Assembly: GCF_028649655.1 (NCBI RefSeq)
Contig: NZ_JAQSLN010000001.1
Location: 744,001-808,000, forward strand
Reading direction: 5' to 3'
DNA length: 64,000 bases
DNA from: Halobacteriovorax sp. GB3
Lineage (GTDB): Bacteria; Bdellovibrionota; Bacteriovoracia; Bacteriovoracales; Bacteriovoracaceae
Shown here: in pieces, positions 25,401 to 32,623 of the stretch
Layout: each line of letters starts with the position of its first letter
How positions within the stretch are numbered: the first letter of the stretch is position 1
Notes under the pieces: generated by a model
Told to the model about the DNA's origin: nothing
The model's database searches: none
The model's input: the letters and a program-made list of their open reading frames with translations, nothing else
Program-made: the position numbers and the translations under genes

Positions 25401-25446
25401 AAAGCCCCTCAAGGTTGCGTGTACTTTTGAGGGGCTTTCTTTTTTT
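25401..25446. terminator. Long-stem terminator
   Basis: 12-bp stem AAAGCCCCTCAA/TTGAGGGGCTTT with a 14-base loop and a T-rich tail. On the minus strand it is followed by TTTTCTTTC, so it can also end the convergent acyltransferase gene. Confidence 0.88.
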
Positions 25447-26254
25447 AATGTTGTTGATCACCCTTATTGATTCTGGCCTTAGGTAAAATAACTGAATGTG
25501 GCTTCACTGTTACTTTTTCCCCAATAATAACATCACCCATGATCGAGGCCTTCAGTCCTACTGTAGCTCCCTTTTTAACAATGACTGGAGCAAGGATGAG
25601 AAAACCACCTTGGGCATAATGGCCAAAGATTGTCGCTGACCCACCAATCGTTACATTATCTTCTAAAGTAATGAGGCAAGGATCAGAGATATTGGATGTG
25701 TTGATCATGACACCTTTACCAACTTTCATTCCCATCATTTTATAAAAGAGAACATTGAGTGGGGTTGGAGTGACAAAGTCTAGAAAAGTATAGCGAACCA
25801 TCTGAGTAAGGGCATTGTGATAATACCAAGGAAGGGCCTCGAGTGAGAACCAGCTTCCACGCCAATTAGATTTGATAAATTTATTCAAAAAGAGAATCTT
25901 ATTGAAGAAGGGGGCCAAAAATAAAAGGGAAAGACCAAAAATAAAATAACCTAGTCCAATAGAAAATGAACAGAGAAGGGCACGAGCGATAATGCTACTT
26001 TCTGCTGTAAATTGATATGACCAAAGAGTTAGTGAAACACCGGGAGTCAATGCAAGGGTAAAGCTTAGGAGATAGATGAAAATCATCGGTGCAATAGCAA
26101 AGAGAAAGGCAACGCCACGAAAGCTTCGAATAATTGTTTCAAAGATCCCGAGAAAACCTTTTTTGTCAGACTTTCTGGAGTGCACATCAATTTGTTTTTT
26201 CTTTAGACCTTCTTCTAGGTGAGGAGAGTCTTCATAGTTTCTTTTTCTAGTCAT
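25445..26254 (-). CDS. Membrane-linked hexapeptide-repeat acyltransferase
   Basis: Predicted acyl- or acetyltransferase with a left-handed beta-helix. After a charged N-terminal 40 residues there are two or three membrane helices at about 45-70, 85-110 and 115-130. The beta-helix follows from about 170: MGMKVGKGVMINTSNISDPCLITLEDNVTIGGSATIFGHYAQG, then VIVKKGATVGLKASIMGDVIIGEKVTVKPHSVI, with hexapeptide turns and a candidate active histidine in FGHYAQGG. This layout resembles the C-terminal part of Pls/NRPS-linked transferases. The substrate, perhaps an envelope polysaccharide or lipid, is not evident. Located between a terminator on each side. Confidence 0.75.
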   Translation of the reverse strand: MTRKRNYEDSPHLEEGLKKKQIDVHSRKSDKKGFLGIFETIIRSFRGVAFLFAIAPMIFIYLLSFTLALTPGVSLTLWSYQFTAESSIIARALLCSFSIGLGYFIFGLSLLFLAPFFNKILFLNKFIKSNWRGSWFSLEALPWYYHNALTQMVRYTFLDFVTPTPLNVLFYKMMGMKVGKGVMINTSNISDPCLITLEDNVTIGGSATIFGHYAQGGFLILAPVIVKKGATVGLKASIMGDVIIGEKVTVKPHSVILPKARINKGDQQH

Positions 26255-26294
26255 ATGACTATTATAAACTGACTTGAGTATTATGTCGTGAAGA

Positions 26295-26326
26295 TAAAAA
26301 AAAGCCCTCTTCGCGAGAAAGAGGGC
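26295..26326 (-). terminator. Terminator of htpG
   Basis: Stem GCCCTCTT/AAGAGGGC with an eight-to-nine-base T-run on the minus strand. It separates htpG from the acyltransferase gene. Confidence 0.88.
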
Positions 26327-26327
26327 C

Positions 26328-26397
26328 TGTCCTTAGCAATCCTCATGAAGGGATTGAAAAGTGTTGCGTTGAAGAAACCAGAAGAACGCCAAGGACA
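26328..26397 (-). other. Branched RNA structure in the htpG 3' UTR
   Basis: An outer stem TGTCCTTAGC/GCCAAGGACA (one mismatch) encloses two hairpins, CAATCC/GGATTG and GCGTT/AACGC, between the htpG stop and its terminator. It looks like a three-way junction. Such 3' UTR elements can be processed into small RNAs or stabilise the mRNA. Confidence 0.35.
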
Positions 26398-26408
26398 ATA
26401 AATTTAAC

Positions 26409-28340
26409 TTATAAGGCCAAGTTTGTGAGCTCTTGCATGAGGTCTTGAGTTCTTGTAATAAACAGATCTTTTTCCTCGGGCTTGAGTCCTTCACTTGAAA
26501 TCGTTGCCATATCTTCTACATGTTTGCAGATTTTTTCAACCAGGGCCTCATTTTTTCCGGATTGATGAATTTTCAATGCGTTACGAACGAGAGGATTTCC
26601 TGGATTGACCACTAATGTTCTCTTTATTGGAAAAGCTGCATTGTTGCCCATAGACATTGCCATCTTTGAGAAGCGCTTCATTTGCTCATCAACTTTAAAG
26701 AAGGCGGCCGACTTTGAGTTTTTTATTTTTGCAATTTCAACTTCTCTATCAGAAGGAGACTCTTCTTCACCTTCTTTTTTAGGAGCGAGTACCTTTTCAA
26801 AGAGCTCTTTTACTTGAAGATCTTCTTCGTTTGTATTTTCACTTTCAAGGAGGTTCGCAATTTCACTATCAATTGAACTGAATTGAATAGATTCATCACC
26901 AACTTTTTTCATCTCCATGTGTTGCATGAGATGTGGGTCGATGTGGTCATCTGTTTCAATGGCATGAATTCCTTGCTCGAGAAGTTCTCTTCTTAATGTG
27001 GCATCGGACTTATCTTTTTCAAAGTAGAGTACCTTGTTTTTCATCTTCTCTTTGAAGGCCTCTGGAATTGATTCAGCATATTCAGTCAGAGTTACATTTT
27101 TATTTTCACTATTTTTAAAGAGGATTTTATCTCTCATAAGAGAGTCAAATTTCTCATCACTCAAACAACCATATTTAATGAATAGGTGAATATCTTCCCA
27201 GATTTGCTCGTAACGTGGGCGATCTTTCATCCAAAGCTTCTTTAAGGCCTCTGCTACTTTTTTTACAATGTAGTTTGAGATCTTTCTTACGTTTGGATCA
27301 CCTTGTAGTGATGAACGTGAAACGTTAAGTGGTATATCGACAGAGTCAATTGAACCTTTAAGAAGTCCAAGGAACTCTGGAATAATATTTTTAACATCAT
27401 CAGAAACAAAGACCTGCTTGCAATAAAGTCTAATGGCCCTTTCGTTAACTGGTTTTGTTGGATTAAATTTTGGAAAGAAGAGAACACCATCGAGAGTGAA
27501 TGGGTGATCAACTTTTAAGTGAATCCAAAAAAGAGGTTCCCCATCCATTGGAAACATCTGACGATAGAACTTCTTATAGTCTTCGTCATTAAGTTCTTTT
27601 GGATCTTGTTTCCAGATTGGTTTCGTATTGTTGATGATTGTAGGAGTAACGGCAACAGCAGGTGCGTCTTCGTCAATTGTTCCATCTTCTTTTGTTGGTT
27701 TTACTGGTTCTTTGTTCACATCGAGAAGACCAATTGGATAAGGCATAAAATCACAATGGTTTTTCAACGTATTTGAGAGTTTAAACTCGTCCAAAAACTC
27801 TTCGCTTTCTTCGTTAATGTGAAGTGTGATCTCTGTTCCAACATTGGTTCTTTTAGATTCGCTAAAAGTGTACTCAGTATCTCCCTCACAAGACCAATGA
27901 ACTGGAGTTGCTCCCTCGTTCATTGAAAGCGTATCAACTTCAACTTTATTAGAAACCATGAAGGCCGAGTAGAAACCAAGACCAAATTTACCGATAATAT
28001 CTTGATCCTTTTCACCTTCTTTTTCCATTTTCTTTACAAACTCTTCGGCGCCCGAAAAGGCCAGTTGAGCAATGTACTTTTCAACTTCTTGCTCGCTCAT
28101 ACCAAGACCGTTATCGATGATCTTAATTGTCTTTTGTTTCTTGTCGACACGGACATCAATTCTTCCCTCTGGAAGTTCAACATTCAGTGAACGTGAAAGA
28201 GTCTGTCTCTTTGTAATGGCATCAGTCGCATTGGCGATGAGCTCTCTTATGAAAATGTCGTGCTCTGAGTAGAGCCATTTTTTGATAATTGGGAAAATGT
28301 CAGCGGTTTGTACCGAAATTTGTCCTTTTCTTTCACTCAT
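26409..28340 (-). CDS. htpG: Hsp90-family molecular chaperone
   Basis: Cytosolic ATP-dependent chaperone that remodels client proteins, here 643 residues as usual. The GHKL ATP-binding domain has LIANATDAITKRQ, IIDNGLGMSEQEV, and IGKFGLGFYSAFMV. The middle domain shows LPLNVSRS-type sequence (IPLNVSRSSLQGD), which carries the catalytic-loop arginine, and the C-terminal dimerisation domain is complete. An acidic insert of about 35 residues (around KPTKEDGTIDEDAPAV) is present in the middle domain start. I start at 28340, where GAAGGAG lies upstream; a further upstream start would run through the leader. A heat-shock promoter precedes it. Confidence 0.96.
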   Translation of the reverse strand: MSERKGQISVQTADIFPIIKKWLYSEHDIFIRELIANATDAITKRQTLSRSLNVELPEGRIDVRVDKKQKTIKIIDNGLGMSEQEVEKYIAQLAFSGAEEFVKKMEKEGEKDQDIIGKFGLGFYSAFMVSNKVEVDTLSMNEGATPVHWSCEGDTEYTFSESKRTNVGTEITLHINEESEEFLDEFKLSNTLKNHCDFMPYPIGLLDVNKEPVKPTKEDGTIDEDAPAVAVTPTIINNTKPIWKQDPKELNDEDYKKFYRQMFPMDGEPLFWIHLKVDHPFTLDGVLFFPKFNPTKPVNERAIRLYCKQVFVSDDVKNIIPEFLGLLKGSIDSVDIPLNVSRSSLQGDPNVRKISNYIVKKVAEALKKLWMKDRPRYEQIWEDIHLFIKYGCLSDEKFDSLMRDKILFKNSENKNVTLTEYAESIPEAFKEKMKNKVLYFEKDKSDATLRRELLEQGIHAIETDDHIDPHLMQHMEMKKVGDESIQFSSIDSEIANLLESENTNEEDLQVKELFEKVLAPKKEGEEESPSDREVEIAKIKNSKSAAFFKVDEQMKRFSKMAMSMGNNAAFPIKRTLVVNPGNPLVRNALKIHQSGKNEALVEKICKHVEDMATISSEGLKPEEKDLFITRTQDLMQELTNLAL

Positions 28341-28411
28341 TGTGTAAAGCTCCTTCTTTTTTGTTAAACTATATGTGTTTACGTTGTAAATTACATCAAA
28401 TACCATCTTTA

Positions 28412-28439
28412 AGATGGGATGGATTTTTCACTCGTCAAG
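28412..28439 (-). promoter_or_regulatory. Sigma-32 heat-shock promoter of htpG
   Basis: On the minus strand CTTGACG-N14-CCCATCT, nearly the classic CTTGAAA-N11-16-CCCATNT of RpoH promoters. It would give a leader of about 65 bases before htpG, as expected for a heat-shock gene. Confidence 0.8.
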
Positions 28440-28539
28440 GGTCTAAACGTAGACGAAGGCCATTTTTTTAGTTAAATCTATAGCTTTAAAGAATCATAAG
28501 TGTTGCGACACGTTAAGCTTACGAAAAGAGGGGACTTTT

Positions 28540-29073
28540 ATGTTGCCAAAAAATCCTTACCCTAACAAAGATGATGTCATCATTATTACAACGGGTGGAA
28601 CAATTGAGAAAACTTATGATGAAGTTGAAGGTTCACTATTAAATCGTGAGTCGGTTGTTAAGCAAATGATTCTCTCTCGTTTGAGACTTCCTTATACCCA
28701 CTTAAATATCTTTTCAATTATTAATAAGGACTCTTTGGATTTTACTGATAAAGATCGTGAGCTCCTCGTTAATACTTTAAAGGTTCAACAAGAGATGGGA
28801 CTTCCTATTGTTGTGCTTCACGGAACAGATACGATGTCTTTAAGTGCAGAATTTGTTCAAAAAGAAATGGGTATTCCAAAAGTTCCCATCGTTTTCACTG
28901 GTGCCATGAGACCTATGGGCTTTGAAAATAGTGATGCGACTCAAAATGTAACGGAAGCGCTTCTTGCTGCGAAATTACTGAGCGAAGGAATTTATATTTC
29001 TTTTCACAATAGAATCTTCACTGTTCCAGGTGTTCGAAAGAATAAACTCAATAGGACTTTCGAAACTTTTTAA
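28540..29073 (+). CDS. Stand-alone N-terminal asparaginase domain
   Basis: A 177-residue protein corresponding only to the N-terminal domain of bacterial L-asparaginases (about 330 residues). The catalytic threonine motif ITTGGTIEKTYD (T18) and the second motif HGTDTMSLSAE (T96-D97) are intact, as is the VFTGAMRPMGFENSD loop. It ends at FETF with a clean stop, no C-terminal domain and no following remnant, so it is a deliberate short form or an ancient truncation. Active sites of classical enzymes need residues from the partner C-terminal domain, so activity may be altered. A good AGAGGGG site precedes the ATG. The next membrane gene follows by 11 bases. Confidence 0.82.
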   Translation: MLPKNPYPNKDDVIIITTGGTIEKTYDEVEGSLLNRESVVKQMILSRLRLPYTHLNIFSIINKDSLDFTDKDRELLVNTLKVQQEMGLPIVVLHGTDTMSLSAEFVQKEMGIPKVPIVFTGAMRPMGFENSDATQNVTEALLAAKLLSEGIYISFHNRIFTVPGVRKNKLNRTFETF

Positions 29074-29084
29074 GGGAGAACATT

Positions 29085-29711
29085 TTGATTTTAGGCCAAG
29101 CAAAGAAGCTCTATACTGAAAGTTTATTACAACTTTCGCCTCTTTATCTTTTGGTTTTTATTCTCAATGTCTGTTTCGGATTCTTTTTTAAAAGCTCTTT
29201 AGATGCGCAAAAAGCTCATATCGCTTCATCGTTTACAACGACATTTTTAAGTTTCTTTGTGGCCGCTGTTGTCATTCTCTATCATCGAGAGAATCGAGTC
29301 GACCATCTCTTATCAATGATACAAAAAGAGAAGATGTCCATACTTGAGTATTACTTCATTAGTATAAAATTTCTGATTCTCTTTGTTGCTGGTTTTGCAC
29401 TTTTATTTGTTCCAGCTTTCTATGTTCTCTTCTTTTTGTACTATGCTCCTTTTATTTGTCTGCTTGATAAGAGCGAAATGAATCACTTTAAACGTTCAAA
29501 AGAATTTGTGAAAAGTAATTGGAAACTGCAAATCGTTTTAACTATTTTTTATCTCATTTATTGTTTCATGATGGAGGTCTGGCCCTCTGGCCTGCGCTTT
29601 CAATCACATCTTGTTAATTCAGTTTTTCTTTTTGTCGATGCTTTTATTCAACCATTCATCATGACCTATATTTTTGTTCTTCTTTCCAATAAATTAAAAC
29701 CGACTGAATGA
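29085..29711 (+). CDS. Integral membrane protein of unknown family
   Basis: Unrecognised 208-residue protein with about six hydrophobic segments. An amphipathic stretch HRENRVDHLLSMIQKEKMS in the middle, and the segment SEMNHFKRSKEFVKSNWKLQIVLTIF, recall UPF0259/DUF975-type proteins, where a loop with (R/K)S..(F/L)VK.NW is common. This is a weak similarity. Start is TTG at 29085, 7 bases after GGGAG, with no ATG close by. Co-transcribed with the short asparaginase. Confidence 0.6.
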   Translation: MILGQAKKLYTESLLQLSPLYLLVFILNVCFGFFFKSSLDAQKAHIASSFTTTFLSFFVAAVVILYHRENRVDHLLSMIQKEKMSILEYYFISIKFLILFVAGFALLFVPAFYVLFFLYYAPFICLLDKSEMNHFKRSKEFVKSNWKLQIVLTIFYLIYCFMMEVWPSGLRFQSHLVNSVFLFVDAFIQPFIMTYIFVLLSNKLKPTE

Positions 29712-29919
29712 GTCGGTAAAGATTGCCTAGAATCAGACGCACTTTTAGAAAGTTAAGTGATGATGGAAATCTACTAAGTTCTTGTTATTAAAAGAGAATA
29801 CCTTGTTTTTAAAGGAAGCCTTTTCCCTAAGTGTTAATATTACTTAAGGGTTTTAAAAGTTTTAACCCTTTAGCCGATAAGCCTAAGTGAAATAGGCATT
29901 GGTTTTAAGGACGAAACAA
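29712..29919 (+). promoter_or_regulatory. Structured intergenic leader before the Cys-rich lipoprotein
   Basis: About 200 bases without ORF. Hairpins: ACCGACT/AGTCGGT at 29699-29717, CCCTAAGT/ACTTAAGGG (29825-29850), a near-palindrome AAGGGTT/AACCCTT (29846-29870) overlapping it, and GCCTA/TAGGC (29881-29897) just before the ribosome site. The two overlapping stems at 29825-29870 are mutually exclusive, as in an attenuator. No known riboswitch core was recognised. Confidence 0.35.
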
Positions 29920-31866
29920 ATGATAAAAACTGTAGTTAAAATTCCATTACTCATCACATTGCTGGTTAGTGCTCTGTTGGCCCAGTCGTGTATGCAAGAA
30001 GTTAGCTCAAATAGAGCGAAAACTTTTGCTGGTTCTAAAGATTCTAATACGGGAGATGGAACTGGAATAGGTGGGGATACCGCTGTTTCTGACGATGACT
30101 CTCTTGATGATAGTGGTACAGAAGAAATTCTAAAAGTAGATATTACAAATATCTTTGATCCTTTTTCGGGAACGCTAAAATCTAAAGCAACGATTCCAAA
30201 AGATTATAATAAGCCTCTCTATATTACGGGTCTTAATATTACTGCGATTAAAGATAAAAGTGAGCTCTTTGTTCGCTTTCGCTTCGGTCGAGAATTGACG
30301 ACAATCGATGTTCCTGCCGTTGTAGGGATGACGACTGGGATTACTCCTCAGGCCGAAATTGATGTTATCACTTTGAATATGGCCAATTCGCCATTTAAAG
30401 ATCTTCGATTAAATTATGATCTTTTTGATTACAATGATTATTCTTCTGGTCATGGGTTGGAAGATGATGAACTCTACGTAGAGCCTTGGAATAATAATCT
30501 CTATTGTCGAGGACTACTCATTGAACACGACCCAACATTTTCGGGTAACTCAGCTAGTAACCCTGTTTGTAATGAAGCGGGTGAGAAGTGTTACTATGCA
30601 TACGCAAAGATTGAAGATCAAACTTTTGCAACTGATCAGGTCGTCGATGGTCAAAATGCCATTGTCACAAGCAGACCAACAAAGAGACAAATCAATGTTC
30701 TACCGACTGCAAGCTATGCAAATGATCTTCACTCAAATGCAGTACAAAAGTGTTTACCAGATACTAATGCTTACGCTCAGTATAACCTATTACTTGGAAC
30801 CAACTTTACTTCAGACCTAGCGATGACTGATGTCTTTAATCCTCCTGCGGTTGTTTGGAAAACGGATTATTCTTCGACTTCAAATTATTACTACTCTTCC
30901 CCTTACAATACTGTTGGTGTTTTAACTGAACCAACAACGAAAGCAGAGTTCAGTGACTGGGAAATTAGTGGTGATGCTGTCTTTGGATCGACTGGGGTCT
31001 TTTCTGATTCCATGCTCGTTGTTAACAGTGAAAAGAGAATCAATGGTGGTTTTGGAGCTTTTCTCTATCCACGATTTGCAAGGCAAAAAATGAATCAAGG
31101 TGTTCAGTACGCAGGTTCTGATGATGCCTTTGATTTAAAGTCAATTCTCTCTGTGACTTCGACAGGGCGATCAAAGTTTATGTATGGGTGTAATGAAAGA
31201 GTTGCTACGTATAATGAATCAACTTTAGAGTCTGTTTCCTCTTGTAACGTCGCTGCGACAATTTCACTGGTTGTGAAAGATTCCTCTGGAACTGTCACTG
31301 AAGTTTTAACGGAGACATCGACATTGAAGCTTCAGATTATTCGCGAGAGCGATGAAGACTTCTACGGTAACGAGACCGTTTATACATCTCTTCGTTCATG
31401 TGACTCTAACCGTACATGTGGAAAAGATGAATGTTGTTTCAATAATAAGTGTTGGTCAAAAGATATCGTCTCACAGTGTTATGACACTGATGATCGCGTA
31501 GGAGATCAGCTACCAACAGATTCTCAATGTAGCTCTGATCTTCAATGTGCGAGTCTTTGCTGTAATAAATCAACAGGTAAGTGTGCTGATCACATTATCC
31601 AAGAGGGGCGCGATCCCGTTTATTGTGGAAAGTCGATTGGTCAATCTTGCTTAACCAGAGAATACTGTGCGCAAGTTGAAGTGACTGTGTATAAGAACAT
31701 TCGATTTGGTCCAGGGGCCGATGAGTGTAAATTAATGCCTTTCATCAAAAAAGTCTTTGCCGATTGCGATGGATCATGTCGCCAACCTGAAGCGCCAACT
31801 GTTCCAACAATCGATCCAGATAATCCATGTGAAGGAGCTATTGAAGGACCGCCTACGGACCTGTAA
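29920..31866 (+). CDS. Large lipoprotein with cysteine-rich C-terminal modules
   Basis: A 648-residue lipoprotein: the signal peptide ends LLAQSC with the modified cysteine at 24, followed by a Ser/Asp/Gly-rich linker. The central 400 residues look beta-rich and are unrecognised. The C-terminal 150 residues hold about 18 cysteines, in units such as CDSNRTCGKDECCFNNKCW and CSSDLQCASLCCNKSTGKC. This C-x(6)-C-x(3)-CC-x(3-6)-C spacing resembles Dickkopf/EB-type disulfide modules, unusual in bacteria. I start at ATG 29920 behind AAGGAC; a TTG at 29899 adds seven residues. It heads a co-directional set with the small exported gene, mce and the rhomboid homologue. Confidence 0.75.
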   Translation: MIKTVVKIPLLITLLVSALLAQSCMQEVSSNRAKTFAGSKDSNTGDGTGIGGDTAVSDDDSLDDSGTEEILKVDITNIFDPFSGTLKSKATIPKDYNKPLYITGLNITAIKDKSELFVRFRFGRELTTIDVPAVVGMTTGITPQAEIDVITLNMANSPFKDLRLNYDLFDYNDYSSGHGLEDDELYVEPWNNNLYCRGLLIEHDPTFSGNSASNPVCNEAGEKCYYAYAKIEDQTFATDQVVDGQNAIVTSRPTKRQINVLPTASYANDLHSNAVQKCLPDTNAYAQYNLLLGTNFTSDLAMTDVFNPPAVVWKTDYSSTSNYYYSSPYNTVGVLTEPTTKAEFSDWEISGDAVFGSTGVFSDSMLVVNSEKRINGGFGAFLYPRFARQKMNQGVQYAGSDDAFDLKSILSVTSTGRSKFMYGCNERVATYNESTLESVSSCNVAATISLVVKDSSGTVTEVLTETSTLKLQIIRESDEDFYGNETVYTSLRSCDSNRTCGKDECCFNNKCWSKDIVSQCYDTDDRVGDQLPTDSQCSSDLQCASLCCNKSTGKCADHIIQEGRDPVYCGKSIGQSCLTREYCAQVEVTVYKNIRFGPGADECKLMPFIKKVFADCDGSCRQPEAPTVPTIDPDNPCEGAIEGPPTDL

Positions 31867-31877
31867 GATAGTTCTCA

Positions 31878-32183
31878 GTGAAAACATTATCAATTATCTT
31901 TCTATTTTTTCTTATAGGTTCTTCCTGTCTTGCGACGGGAAGAGCTCTTTTTAGTGCTGAAGAAAAGCGCTACCTTGCGAAATTGAAATCAAAGAAAATG
32001 ACGAATTTAAAAAGGGAAGAAGAGCTCATAGAAAACTCTGAAGTCTTTTTTAATGAACTCATTAAAATGGGTCAGGATCAGCTTATCTTGCAAAACAAAA
32101 AGAGCGATGCTTGGAGTGAGATGGAATTTATTGATAATCAACTCATGTGGAAACAACTTTTAAAGAAAGCTGAAACAAATTAA
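31878..32183 (+). CDS. Small exported helical protein
   Basis: A 101-residue protein starting with GTG, 11 bases after the lipoprotein gene. Signal sequence with core LSIIFLFFLIGSSCLA: C17 follows GSS, so it may be a lipoprotein or be cut after CLA. The rest is highly charged helix (FSAEEKRYLAKLKSKKMTNLKREEELIENSE) with heptad-like spacing. It is unrecognised. Weak ribosome site suggests translation coupled to the upstream gene, and the two may act together at the outer membrane. Confidence 0.6.
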   Translation: MKTLSIIFLFFLIGSSCLATGRALFSAEEKRYLAKLKSKKMTNLKREEELIENSEVFFNELIKMGQDQLILQNKKSDAWSEMEFIDNQLMWKQLLKKAETN

Positions 32184-32198
32184 TTGAGGAGAGTCATT

Positions 32199-32615
32199 AT
32201 GCTAGATAAAGATTGTATATTGGATCACGTTGCTGTTGCCGTGAAAGATTTAGAAAAATCAGTTAAAATTTATGAAGATATGGGCCTGAGCTTTTCAAAA
32301 GAAAGAGAAGTCGTCGAGTCTCAAGGGGTGACGACGGCCTTTGCGGCCATGGATGAAAATGCTCACCTTGAACTTCTTTGTCCTTACGGCGAAGATGGAC
32401 CTATCCATAAATATCTCGCTAAAAAAGGCGAGGGGATTCACCATATGTGTTTTAAAGTTCCAGACGTTGAGAAAAAATGTCAGGAATTGCGCGAAAAAGG
32501 TTATGTTCTTCTCTATGAAAAACCAACTGTTGGCGCTGGAAATTGTCTCGTCAATTTCGTACACCCAAAATCAACTGGTGGAGTTCTTTTAGAGATTTCT
32601 CAAAAACTTAAATAG
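32199..32615 (+). CDS. mce: Methylmalonyl-CoA epimerase
   Basis: VOC-fold enzyme interconverting (S)- and (R)-methylmalonyl-CoA, linking propionyl-CoA breakdown to succinyl-CoA. Metal ligands expected for the family are present: H10 (ILDHVAVAVKDLEK), an acidic ligand in AHLELLCP, H in GIHHMCFKV, and E near the end (GVLLEISQ). SPIHKYLAKKGEGIHHMCF-like sequence (GPIHKYL...) is diagnostic. Length (138) is normal. Start at ATG 32199 follows GAGGAG; a TTG at 32184 would include that site. The mutase genes are not in this window. The rhomboid homologue begins 8 bases downstream. Confidence 0.92.
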   Translation: MLDKDCILDHVAVAVKDLEKSVKIYEDMGLSFSKEREVVESQGVTTAFAAMDENAHLELLCPYGEDGPIHKYLAKKGEGIHHMCFKVPDVEKKCQELREKGYVLLYEKPTVGAGNCLVNFVHPKSTGGVLLEISQKLK

Positions 32616-32623
32616 GATCGATT

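Larger units (their letters stand above)
25295..25446 (+). ncRNA. Candidate small RNA or small mRNA with own promoter and terminator
   Basis: A transcript of about 150 nt from the promoter at 25260-25288 to a 12-bp terminator stem (AAAGCCCCTCAA with TTGAGGGGCTTT, 25401-25438, then T-run). The 5' end forms ACGCA-AGGA-TGCGT (25296-25309), a hairpin with an AGGA tetraloop, and a second AGGA lies at 25319 just before a 21-codon ORF. It matches no RNA family I recognise. It could be an mRNA for the peptide, a regulatory RNA, or both. Confidence 0.5.

Noticed and set aside
26605-28272. Plus-strand ORFs within htpG
   Set aside because: They are antisense shadows of an intact, well conserved gene, rich in Cys, Phe and Ser runs typical of such shadows.
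29846-29919. A c-di-GMP or other known riboswitch before the Cys-rich lipoprotein
   Set aside because: The conserved cores of GEMM and other classes I know are not present; only generic hairpins are.
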